DNA from: Anas platyrhynchos
Taxonomy: Eukaryota; Chordata; Aves; Anseriformes; Anatidae
Direction: 5' to 3'
Assembly (NCBI RefSeq): GCF_047663525.1
Contig: NC_092605.1
Span: 2,976,001 to 3,040,000, forward strand
Length of the DNA: 64,000 bases
A program made the position numbers and the translations under genes. This document shows positions 49,938-61,408 of the stretch, piece after piece. Below the pieces are notes generated by a model. The model searched no databases. It was given only the letters and a program-made list of their open reading frames with translations, and was not told the DNA's origin. Numbering within the stretch: position 1 is the first letter of the stretch; each line of letters starts with the position of its first letter.

Positions 49938-50062
49938 GGGTCTTTTAGGTCTTGTTTCTGGCTCTACCACTAATTTAATGCATGACCTTGGGCAAGTCAA
50001 AAAGCATCTCTGACCTCAGTTTACCTAGTGAGAAAGTGGGAGTGGTAGCACTTATCAGCTGC
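49938..50062 (+). mobile_element. MIR/CORE-SINE fossil
   Basis: The segment TTTCTGGCTCTACCACTAAT (about 49955-49974) leads into CATGACCTTGGGCAAGTCAA (49981-50000) and then GACCTCAGTTTACCTAGTGA. These match the MIR central region in order and spacing. It is an ancient, inactive tRNA-derived SINE. The ends are approximate. Confidence 0.8.
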
Positions 50063-52000
50063 TGCGGTATCCGAGATTTCACTCAGTGTGTTTCCTCAAT
50101 CTGCTGAGACAAGTGAATCATCCTGCCCACTGTAGGCAGCCTTCTGCCCCGCTCTGCAAAGCATCCTCTCCTTATGGGGCACTGGTAACACGTGCTTGTA
50201 GCTCGGTGTTGGAGAGAGTTATAACCTGCTGCTGACCTCTGGCAGTTGAGCATTTCCAGGCAGCACGGGTTGTGCTAATCCATCACGATGCCACTCGGCC
50301 GATCACCAGACTCTTTCCATGACATATCCTCATTGCTTTCAACCAAGAAGCAGAATTGTTCTTAGAAAAGCACATACAATTTAAAGCCTGGATTTTCTAT
50401 CTTTTGCCACATTCGGCTTCCATACAATTAATTTAACACCCAGCTGGTAGTAAAATTAGGTGCTTCCTGAGCATTATGTTTTTTAAATTGCTTTCCTAAT
50501 GCCTTCTGCTCTATCAGGGCTGTCCTGCTGAGGAAAGGGCTAATATCTCCTCCCAAACTTAACTTTTCACTCAGCATTGCTGTAGGAGAGAGAACAATAT
50601 CCCTGTTGTAAACGTGGCATTTTATCAAAGATGCCCAACAGGCTCTCCAGCATCCTTACAAATCTTCCCGTCTGGAGGTGGTTTCACATCCCCAGGTTCT
50701 GGACTCGTTAGACCTTGCATGACAGCCGGTTAATGGGGACACCGTCCGCTGCGTATCCGAGGGCAGGGAGGGTGACTGCTCGGCCCATTTGCCACAAGGA
50801 CAGGGAGGATTTTGGCGTCTAGCTTAGCACGTTGCAGCTGCTCTCTGAAATGGAGATCGGATTGTGGCTCCGGGAGCTGTGAAACCAAACCGACTGGCAG
50901 GCGTCAGAATCTAGCAAGTCACAATAGTTTTCCTAACCTGGAAGGGAGGGAAAGAAGGGCCCTACAGAAGACATCCCGTGTCTGATTACACTCCATGCGT
51001 CCACGGCTATTGAAGCTCTCTGATTACCCTGTTTGAGATTTAGCTGCAACATCCCATTTGTTACAAGCAGATATGTAAAGTCTCCTTGGTATTCAGGTTC
51101 ATTTAAAGATTTACATTTTGTATTTCCTTGCTCTTTTTCTGACGATGTACATAAAACAGAATTGTAAATGTTTAGGAAAATCAAAGCTATTCTTAGATGC
51201 CTGCAATTCCACTAAGTTTGTATTCTTTAATTTGCGCCATGAAAGGAAAAGGAAATCTGGGAGAGGAGCTTGTAGTTTGCTTTTTGAGGTTTCCTTTACT
51301 GCATTTCCATTGAAACTTGGGGCTCGGAGTTATGTTTCCCGAGGCAGTTTCAAAGTCTTCTCAGCAACCATTCTCTCCAAAGGACACGTCTGCAGCCGCC
51401 TTTCATACCTTCTCACAGAGCTGTAGTGGAGCATTTTAAGGTTAATTTCAACAGAACCAACTTCAGCAGGTGCCCAGAAGTTCAGCTAGACTTGTCTACC
51501 TTGGCAAAATTGGTGATACATGGGTAAATTCTGCCTACCTGTTTTTTTTGCATAAATGCTACCATTTTCAGGGTAGAAACTAATGCCAAGCACAGTGCTG
51601 AGATATTGCCATGGCCATAATAAAATGGATTCTGAATATTGTGAGCCAAAATGCCAATCTCTCTCTCTGCCAAGTACCTCCTAGTCCCGTTGGTACCCGC
51701 AGCTTTACTCCAGTGCACACACTAGAGATGGCAAACCGGGGGAGAGCGGGAAGAAGCGGTTTCAGATTAGGATCTCTGGAAGAAAATCACTCCCTGGGTA
51801 AATCCAAGCGAGATGAAATCTGCCCTTCTTTTCTTCTGCTTCATGCACAGTCAATGTCTTGAGAAAGTTCAGCCCCACAATACCAAGTGGGAAGTGAAAT
51901 GCTGAACACAGCTCCAAACTGGCAGAACGAGAATTTTTCAAAGGAATGAGAATTGCATTCCCTGAAGCCAGCCCCAGCACTGCTCTTGGTTCTCTGCTTC
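50063..52000. other. Non-coding unique sequence
   Basis: AT-leaning unique DNA without a frame of interest (longest 102 codons, 51118-51426). No gene or further repeat is recognised. Parts of 50.9-51.4 kb look like candidate conserved sequence by composition only. Confidence 0.55.
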
Positions 52001-52008
52001 TGAATCCG

Positions 52009-52110
52009 AAATTAAAAAGAAGAAAAAAAAAAAAAAAAAAAGGAAAGGGAAAAAAAGAAACAACCTACCACCAACAAAACAAACAACAAACAAAAAACCA
52101 CCAAAACCTG
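52009..52110 (+). repeat. A-rich low-complexity tract
   Basis: A run of about 19 A (52023-52041) is followed by A-rich sequence with AAC/ACC words. Low-complexity DNA with no recognised source element. Confidence 0.85.
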
Positions 52111-52197
52111 CTAGGAATAAGGAAGGCTGTTACTTCACCCTTTGCCCAGGTTTGCAGCTCTGTGGGAAAGGCAGGTTATCCAAACAAAAGCCTTGCA

Positions 52198-52315
52198 GAG
52201 GCTGTGTGGCTCGATGAGCAGAGCTCTGAAGTGGAATTCAGGAAAACCAAGCCCTCCTTCCTGCTCGGCTACCAGTCTGCTGGAAAAACTGAACGCTTTC
52301 CTCTCGACATGTGTG
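52198..52315 (+). mobile_element. MIR/CORE-SINE fossil (head region)
   Basis: The series GTGTGGCTCGATGAGCAGAG, then CTCTGAAGTGGAATTCAGGA, then CTGCTCGGCTACCAGTCTGC matches the tRNA-related head and following core of amniote MIRs in order. It appears truncated toward the 3' end. Family assignment rests on pattern recognition. A consensus alignment would confirm it. Confidence 0.6.
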
Positions 52316-53200
52316 GTAACGGGAATTTCCAGTCCAGAGAAAATTTCTCATATCTAATATATTCCTCCGAATTAAATAAAATAAAATTGGAGATGTGGAA
52401 TTTTCCACAATTGGGAAATTTCAGATCTGGAGAGCCCAAAGGCAAGAGCATCCCTGCCAGCCCCGCTCCGCTGCCTGGTGCTGGCCCCAGGTCCTGTGGC
52501 TGGGGCTGGGTGGCGAGGATGCAACCCGAGGAACCTGCTCGGAAGCTTCTGATGGGAACCAGGAGATAGAAATTTGATGTAACAGATCGTTTCTGGGGAA
52601 GACTGTTTTTCGATTCTCATCTTAAACCGCAAACGTGCTACCAGCTGGCATGGAGAGCGCGTGCTAAGGACAAACACGTGCGTGCCGTGTGGGACCTCAC
52701 CAGCCACGTTTAGCGAGGGACGCTGCAAGCTGTGACCAGGCTTTGGACAGAAAAAAGGTGCTGCGTGTCCCCCATCGGGCTGGCTGAGCCTCGCCGTGGG
52801 GCAGACATTCAGCACATCTTGGTGAAGTTAGAGGAATTTGGCACGGTGCGTTACCTTCGCAAGTCAGCGCGGGAGGAATGCTTTGCACATATGAACTATC
52901 TCATGCTCACCAAAGCTCTTATTAGTTTCAGGCACTGGCCCCTGTATTATTATGGCCTTGATAACTTTATTAAATTCAGCCCCAGCTTATTCATCTCGCA
53001 GAATGGCCCTAACTATTTGTAGATATTTTAAAGTAGCCATCCTTGCATCGTGATCGCTTCCAGACCTCGCTGAGAGACACGCATGTGTTTGAAATGCCTG
53101 CTTTCCTTCTCCATTTCACCATAAAGTAGCCAATTTAATTTTGCACAATACCATTTGATAACAACCATGTGTGTGCGTCTTCAACGTTTATATACTTCAG
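52316..53200. other. Non-coding; 52.8-53.2 kb a candidate conserved stretch
   Basis: A 96-codon forward frame (52732-53022) ends at TAG and encodes a peptide that looks more protein-like in its second half (Tyr/Phe/Leu-rich), but no domain, acceptor or donor was identified. The AT-leaning second half is more likely a conserved non-coding element than an exon. Confidence 0.4.
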
Positions 53201-55735
53201 AGAAGGTACTGCTTGGTCAGTGTGAGATAATTTCACAAAGAAAAACGGAACCAGATGTTCCTCCTTTTCATTTGGCTTCCCAGTCCGCCTATCTCGTTTC
53301 TAACGTCAATCTCCGCTCAGGTTTTCCATTACCTTGGGAAGGGGATATCTTTACACTTTATGTTTTCATTACCAGTGTGTCTGACAACGTGTGCGGAGTA
53401 GCTGAGGTAGATGATTATCAGCTTAGCACCTCTGAGATCATTATTAAACAGCAACGATGCCTGCAAAGAGGAAGGGCGTGGATGTGATCGCAGGGAGGAA
53501 CCCTCGGGGGCTGCATCTTTTGGACCAAACCTGGACGGTGACAGGTCCTGGCTGTCGGGATGGCCAAACACCCCATCTTTGGGGCAGTGACACACTGGCA
53601 CAGGGACCTGCCAGCCTCGGTGGCCCAGCGTTGCCACTGCAAGGCTGTGAAGTTATAAACCATCTCATTTACGGGTGCTTTCACCTTGACACCTCCTGCT
53701 GTTAAGCTCCTTTATGAGAGCACCACTTTGTGATCCTCCAGTGACTCACCGGTCTTGTGACACCCTGGCAGGCTGCAGATTTTGGCCGTCGTCCGCGTGC
53801 TGGCGGGACGAGAGGCCCTTGGAAGGAGGCCGTCACTGCAGGGAGCGTCCGGCCTCGCTCACAGCCGATTTTGGACCGACCGAGCTGGGCAGGGACGGAT
53901 GCCAGAGCAACGCCTGGCTCCTTTGCCCACTGGACCTCTGCGGATGGCTCAGAAGATCAGAGGAGAACTACAGGAGGCTGTTGAGGGCCTCCAAGAGAAA
54001 CCAAGTCCTCTGGCTTTGAGGGCATCGCGTGCTTTCCGCTCGCTGCTTTTCTTTGCCCCTTTTTCTTTTGGTTGGAATCTGAGCTCAGCGTGAGCCTCGC
54101 CTGTATTACTTTTAGCTAAATCACCCCAAATTTGCAGAAAACCTTATATAAGCGTAAGCTGATCTTATGAGTCATGCTCATTGCCGTGAATGCTGTATGA
54201 CATATGGCAAGGCACTGGAATGGGACACATTCTCCAAGCAGCTGGCTGGAGTCATGCTAATCCAGTTAGCGGGTGGCATGTAGGCCAATGAGCAGAGGTC
54301 CTGCAGAAAGAAGTCCCGATAATCGCCATTTCTCAGGGACTAATCCTAAATGGCTTTGCTCCCTGGCACTGCTTGCAGTAATAACAGCAGGTGCCCGCGC
54401 AGAAATCCCTTCCCCAGCACCTTCTTCATGTCTTTGCTTTCCAAGAGAGGAGTTGAAAGACTTCCTGATAAGGATACAGGAAAAAAAAAAAACACTATCA
54501 ATTTTTTAAAAGCCTTTTTCTCTTGAATTGTCAACTGTCTGTGATTTCTTTGCAGTCATTAAAAAAGTAATAATTTTGTCACTCTCTGTGCTTCCAATAC
54601 GGTAACTTGTAGGAGAAGGCAACGCCGGCGGGGGCCTGGCAGGAAGGAAGGAGGGATGTTTGCTTAATGCATGCTTAACTGGCAATCATCTTGGCAAGTT
54701 CTTGGCCTCTCTGCAGTCAAGGTGGCTTTCATCACTGGAGTTATAATTTGTCTCTGCCTTCCCGATTGCTCCTTCCTCCCTTTCTCTCATCTCCCTCTGC
54801 AATCTACCTGAACTAAAACAAATCCAGTTCCTACTCCAGCACACTGAGATGCACAGCGCAGAGCAGTGCCTGATGCTGATTAGCGTGGTTGCAGCCCCAA
54901 ATGTCCTGTGCCAGTGTCTGCTGTAAAGGAAGCGGTGGGAAAGAGAGAGGTGACAGCGGTGTTCATACCCCTCGTACCCTCGTACAGCACCGCCAGGCTG
55001 GCTGTGACTTTATTCCCTTTGGGGCTCACCGAAGCAGTCACCCACAGCCAATTGTCCCATTGACTTCAGTGGATATCAGATGAGATCTTTAGCTCCCGAG
55101 GGCAGGATTATCAACCCGGGATATCTCAGGTGAGGCCTCAGTTCCACATTAAGGCATACAGATAAGGGACTGGATTTTTAAAAGGGTGAGTTCAGGTATT
55201 CAAAGGCTCCGCAAATTCTGTCTACTAATTTTGCTCACAAAATCCTCATCCTCAGGTGTGCTTCACGCATCCCCAGGTATGCAGCATAGGTGACCCAGTT
55301 TGGAAAACACAAACTCCAGCTCTCTGCCTCCGTCTGCAAAAAGCAGGTGAAGTACAGCAAGGTGTAAAACCTCACCAGGATGCGCTCGGTGCCACCGTGC
55401 CGGACCCGTGCGCAACTGTTGGAGCCCGGACCTTTGAGTGCTGCCGTGCCTCGGGCTAGTGAGAGCACCAAAGGGTGCTTGTGCAAATGAAACACAGCAG
55501 GTGTTGTGCTGACTTTCACGCAGTTACAGGGATGTTACAGTCTAACCTGACGCTGTGTCATCCAGCGCTCTTTGAAAAGTCCTGGGGAAGTCTCTTTGAA
55601 AAGAGGCTGGATAAGATCTCAAAGCCCTCGCTGCTCCTCCTCACCCCACCACGATCCCGACGCCCCGGTCCGTATTTTCTAGGTCATCATCCAGGCATGG
55701 CTTTCTCTGCTGTGAAAATGCTCAGGTCATTTGTT
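53201..55735. other. Non-coding; CpG cluster at 53.79-53.92 kb
   Basis: No gene recognised. 53787-53915 holds a dense CpG cluster (about seventeen by eye) with three open forward frames, a sign of composition, not coding. The rest is ordinary unique sequence. Confidence 0.55.
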
Positions 55736-55739
55736 AGTG

Positions 55740-56690
55740 ACAACAAGGGATAGATCTTTTGGTGATGTAAATCAATGTCACTTCAAAGCTTCAATGGAGC
55801 GATACTTATTTACTTCAGATATCAGATCCTTATGGTTTGCTTTTATGTGTGTCAAAGTTCTTCTTTTTGAAAGGTAACATTTTGTTGCAAATTTCTATAA
55901 TTAAGCCACCTCGTTTCTATGGCAATAGACACTATAAAAAATAATAAAATAAATATTCCAGCACCGTTTAATTCTGGCAATGCCAAGCTAAAAACCTTTC
56001 CGTCATTCCTCATTATAAAGGCAGCAAAACGTGCTTAACAGACTATCTTATCAAAATTAGTGAAAACATTAAACTTCCCCAAAAACCCTTCTTTTGAAAA
56101 GTTGTTCTAAGCAAGTTTCTAAAATCTCAGAAGTATTAAATCCTCATTAATATAAGCTCAATGTATTTATGGTGTCAAAAATGTGTTTTATAAAAGCCAA
56201 AAGCAGAGTTGCACAAGTTGCCTCATTATCAATAATCTAGCATCGTCCCTTTTATGTGTCATTTCTTTACACAATATACTATCATTTATGACTTTTAGCA
56301 AATACATCATGGCAAAGGATTACTCTCATCAGAGGCAGTCTTTGAAAAGGATATGCTAATTTCTAGAGAGCAAGAAAACATCAAAACAGTGCCAGCAAAT
56401 AGCCAAGGGACTTTCATGTCTTAATATCCTTCAGAAGTGCTTTATCTCCTAGTGCAACGTGTATCATAGTATAAACAGGAAATGAAACAGCCAAGGCATC
56501 AAAGAACCACCAGTGCATGGCTGTAATTTTAGATCAGGTTTAATAAAGGTTATCTGCAGCAGGCTAATCAAACAAAAGGGTGTATGTTTTAAAGCGCCAT
56601 TTGATAATTTTCATTTAAGGCTCCCGATCAAAGAGATCCTAACAATGTCTTACTGACTCCAGATAGATCCCTTTGCCTCACTTTTCAAAG
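55740..56690. promoter_or_regulatory. Long AT-rich candidate enhancer / conserved non-coding block
   Basis: About 950 bases are consistently AT-rich and complex, with no open frame above 60 codons on either strand. This contrasts with GC-richer flanks. An RFX-like word (GTTTCTATGGCAAT, about 55913-55926) and many TAAT/ATTA words are present. In composition it closely resembles the block at 23285-24180. Function and conservation are inferred. Confidence 0.38.
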
Positions 56691-59600
56691 TAGCTTCGTT
56701 TATTGCTGGTAAAACTGGTTTTGATGTTCTAATTTTTTAGGTGGAGGAGAGATCAGAAACTGCTCTGGTTTCCTGTGCACCTTAATTTGAAAAGCAATAG
56801 AAAGAGAGCTGGGGAGGAAATGAGCAAACGCAGCCAGGGTCAGGAAGATCTTGGGGTCATTTCTACAAGTTTGCAGTGACCATAATGCCCGGGCAGGGGC
56901 TCCCATCCCAGACAGGGATGGTTTCCATAACACAAGGAGAGGAGAAAAACCTGGCCAAGAGTGGGCCAGGCCCTATACTAGTTATCAGGAAGGCAAAATG
57001 CACTGGAAGAGAGAGGCAGGAAAAATAAAAATAAAAACATAAATAAATAAAAAGGATCTGGAGCTCTTCTTTCAGAGGCAAGGCAGAAGGAGGCAGATGG
57101 CTGCTTTGGTGCCACCCCAGACGTGACACTTGTCTGTCCCATCTGCTGGGACAGCTCTGCTGAAACCTTGGTTTGTTTGGGGTGAGGGTGGCTCAGGTGG
57201 GCTGGGATTTGAGAAGGGTGACACCTGAACGTGTGGGTTCAGGAGTTAGCACTGGCTTTGGGTGCCTTTTCTCTGTATTCAGACAGAGCCTGGCTGGAGG
57301 TGGACTTGGCCAAAGGTAGGGACCTTTGGTAAGGACCTAAGGTAAGCTGGTGTTCAGGTTGGTAACCCCTGAAAATCCAGGCAATGTCTCCAAGGGAAAA
57401 AAATCTGTTATTAAAAAAAATAAATTAAATTAAAAATTATAATATGTATTTTTTAATTTTACAAAATTATCCTTCTGTGGAACAAAACCTGCTAATTTTT
57501 TCCCCCTTTGCTTATTGTTTATTTCTGGATTCCCCTTCAGGCCAACTTTGCTTAAAGTTCCTGGAAAAATGGCTGTTCGATGCTTGCTGGAAGTGGAGCA
57601 ATCCTCACAGTCGAGATTTGGAGAAGCCACCACCTTACAGCAAGGCCAAAGCACTTATTTGGGATGCCAGGTTAGTCTTCCTCAATCCTAGTTTCTCTGT
57701 TACTCTGGGGAGCAAAGAGAGAGATGAGAATTTTTTCCAAGTAGAAGCTTCATCAAAATTGTCATGTTTCTAGCAAGACAGATACGTTCAAGGAATGAAA
57801 CATAGTTCAAATATTTGGTCAAATCTTTCTGCACTATTCAAGCTCAGGAATGTTTCAACCTGGGTTTTGTACAAAGGAGGCACTCCAGACTAAGCATGAG
57901 CTCCAGCCTTGAAAATTCAGGCATGAATATCTCTTGCAGGGGGCAGCAGGAGATGTACGGTGGGTAGCTGGGATGGCAGGAGAAGCCTCCGTGTGCCCAC
58001 CCATCAGGTCCAGGTGGGTCTGGGTGCTTTGGGGAGAGCTCTGTACTCTTTGGGACCAGTGGGGAGGGATGGGGTGGCGATGCCCTGCTGGAGGAAGGGG
58101 CTGAGCAGCTTGGGGCCTTCTGAAAGCCACTGTGCTTTGTGACTTGCATGTTTGTAAAGCTTGTTGTTATTTCACATGTCCAGATATCCAAAGCACCACA
58201 GGGGGTAGTTCTAAAGAAAAATCCAAATAAATAAAAAATTCACCCTTGGGTGCACTTAATATAGCCGGTAAGAAATGTGCTGACTCCCAAATAGTCTCCT
58301 TCCCACACACTTCACGAAACGCTAGTTTTATACATATACATGTGCATATATTTCCTGCTGTTGCTCTCTTAAATATTTCAAAGTATTCTTATGAACAAAT
58401 ATACTTTTATCGTGGTATTTGTAGGAGCGCAAGACCTTGGTTGTACCCATTCGGCCTTGCTTTGCTTCTTTTCCTTTTCAAGTAAATTTTAAATTACCAA
58501 AGAAGTGCTGATAGTCACAAAAATCTAGTTATTGGCCATGAAAACTCAACCATAAGTAATCACCCCAAAACCGGTCCCATGAAATATTCATGTTTCAGGA
58601 ACGCAGCTCCGTGCAGGGCGGCCTCTTCCGATAGTAAATGCTTCAGGAAAAGCAAAATGGTGATTCCTCTGTTTTGAGGAACGAGAAAGCTGCCAAACTG
58701 TTTGGCAGAATAATCTGTTAGGAAACAAAAAGCAGGGCTCGCTTCTCATTAAAAACCCCCAGCGAGAGGGAGGCTGCTGTCCAGGCAGCATCCTCCGTCC
58801 CGCCTCACCATCGACCTTCGCTGTACCTGCAGCTGCCCCAGATCCCTCCCTGCGCTGGATTACTGGCTCCAGTGCAGACACGGATCAATAGCGACTGAAG
58901 GCTAGTAATGACCAAGTGTCAGACACTTTTTAGCAGCTTATTTGAACTCATATTGGTACTTCCTAATCCTGTTATCAAAGGATTCCATGAAAAACACCAT
59001 GACAGTTGGTACGAATTGCCAACCTTTCACAGATTCGTATACGTGAAGCCAGAGGAAGCCATTCAATAATCTTTTTCTGCTGACCTTTATTTCATGGGCC
59101 ATTAAATTTCATCCATATCAAGTCTGGTAACTGGTGTCTGACTAAGGTGCAACTTGTGCTTGGCAAGAGTATATCTTCAAAGAAGGAAACCAGCCTTGGT
59201 TTGAAGACACTGGAGCTGGAGACTTCACCGCCCCTTGGCAGTTTTGCTCAGAGGTTATGACAGTTTATTTCTGGGCACTCATCTGCCCAAGGAAGTTAAC
59301 TCAGGGCAAGGGAATGTGTGCAAGCAAAGCCAACAGTCTCTACTTCGTCTGCAGACACAAACACGGGCACAAGAGTCATTCAAAAATACTCTACAATGAC
59401 TGCTATGTCTACAGGCTTTATTTTGAATTAGTCTGCCTTGGGTTTCATCTATCAGTCCTTTTCAAAGCATTCCCCTGCTAACCAAAGAGCTGGGTGTTTG
59501 ATGCTGATGTGCTTTCTTCAGGCCTCATCCCCACCTTCTCCTTAATAAAAGTCCCCAGGGCTGGAGCGTGGCGATTTCTCATATCACCTCCAAATGTTTC

Positions 59601-60590
59601 TTGTCCGTTTTGTCTTGGCCAAATCAGAGAGTGGGCGAACTCCTGGCTGGCTGCATTCAGAGCAACTGAGACATTTCTGTTGGCTCACGCTTGCCTACCA
59701 ACCCTGCTCACCGAGCTTGGAGGATTTTGCTTCATGTCCATGGGATGAGCTTCACTCCATAGAGGACCCACATGAGCCCCGTGCAGTGCCCAGACACCCC
59801 CTTTGCCCTCCAGCCCGATGTTCTCCTCCCAGGCTGTGGCCCCCGAGTGCCACCAGCAAACGAGACAGACACCACGTCATGCCTGCATTTGTCATGTGGC
59901 CGTCTGCAAAGTTACTTACCGGAGCCACTGTTTGCAAGGCTGGGGATCTGGCTCTGCCTGGAAAGATTGTTTAATAAATTTTGAGTCGTGCCTGTGTGCA
60001 AGCAGGGCTCTCAGGCCATGCACATGCAATGCGGGGTCTGGGCCGTAGCAAATGGCTTTGCTCAAGATTTGTCTGTGACCTCTAGACTTTGGGAAAATGT
60101 GAACACGAGCTGGCAGGTGGCAAATAAAATATACATGGTCCAAAACATGCCTGAGCTCAGCAAATAGTGTGCCTAAGTCCTAAAATTATCCGGGGCAGTC
60201 TCCATAATCTTTATGGGAGAAAATTAAGTCTTCAAAGCAAGAAGGAATTTAAACTATCCCTGGTTCAAAGAAAATTGCCACATGCCGACAAACATTAAGA
60301 ATGATAATATTTTGCTAAAGCCCCAGTAAATTGTTGTGTGGTTTCTCTGCATTTCCTTTCCCATTGCCATTCATTGCTCATGCATCCACATTCACACTGG
60401 GAGGTGAAGGAGGAGAAGCTCCCCGTTGAAAAGATAAGAAGAAAAAAAAAAACATTTTAATTTGATATGATGCCCTGGGATATGGTTTTGACCAAGTAAC
60501 GCTGCTTCCTGTGCAGGTGGCTTCTTCCAGGTGTCTTTGGAGCATTTGCCGAGTACCAGAACATCCCAAGCTAAACAGAAGCCATCAAGC
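56691..60590. other. Non-coding unique sequence
   Basis: No gene recognised. AT-rich simple stretches lie at about 57018-57052 and 57405-57460. The longest frame is 126 codons (59594-59974) without a domain. Nothing else is identified. Confidence 0.6.
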
Positions 60591-61380
60591 ACCTTATCAA
60601 TCTGTCACATTAACAACTGTAATTAAAAGCATTAAGCAAATACACTAAAAGCCTCATTGGGAGGGTGCTAGAACCTGCGTATGCCTTTGTGTGCACGTAA
60701 TTGCTTCAATTACAGTTCTAGGTTGTTAAATGTCTGTATGTACTCGGGGAACATGAAGGAAAATAAGAAGGGCCAAAGAAACGAATTTTTGTGGCATGAT
60801 GTTGAAGTGTGACAGCACGCTGCTGATGCCCTCTTAGTGGCAAAGATTTTCACATTTATTTCAATTAATTCCAATTTAGTTTGGTCTAAACAGTGACAGA
60901 GACCATTGCACACACCCAGCAACTGACAGGAGTCAGTGGTTAGCACGAGGTTAACGTTCAGTTGTACAAGCAGCAGTAATTGAGCAACAGGACCAGAAGA
61001 GCTCAGGCCGATCCAGCAATGCCTTACTTGCAGAGCTGCATACGGAGACACTGCATCAGCAAAGTCAGTTCCCATTACGCTGTTTTGCCCTAAAGGAGCT
61101 TGGCTACTTTGGCAGCGCAGATGACATTAAACAGATGAAGAAGAAAAATGGCTCAAATATGATTATAATACATATGCGTAGCTGTCACAGCCCCCTTTCA
61201 AATTGCACCATATGAAAATAACCTCATCAAAACAGAAAGACTTTTAGGGCTGAGGTTAATTGCAAAAAAAGCTCTAAATAAAATAATCAAAAGGCCCCAA
61301 ATATTGCCATCGGTGCGAGCCAGCACTTCGCTCCGAACTTTATAGAACAAAAAGTTTGTTCTGCACTTGCAAACCTTGCC
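60590..61380. promoter_or_regulatory. AT-leaning candidate element
   Basis: Repeat-free, AT-leaning sequence. A 121-codon minus-strand frame (60710-61075) crosses it without a recognisable domain. It ends at a 26-base poly-A run. Weak compositional evidence only. Confidence 0.2.
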
Positions 61381-61382
61381 AT

Positions 61383-61408
61383 AAAAAAAAAAAAAAAAAA
61401 AAAAAAAA
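61383..61408 (+). repeat. Poly-A tract (26 nt)
   Basis: An uninterrupted run of 26 A. I looked for a processed pseudogene upstream and for flanking target-site duplications and recognised neither. Confidence 0.9.
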
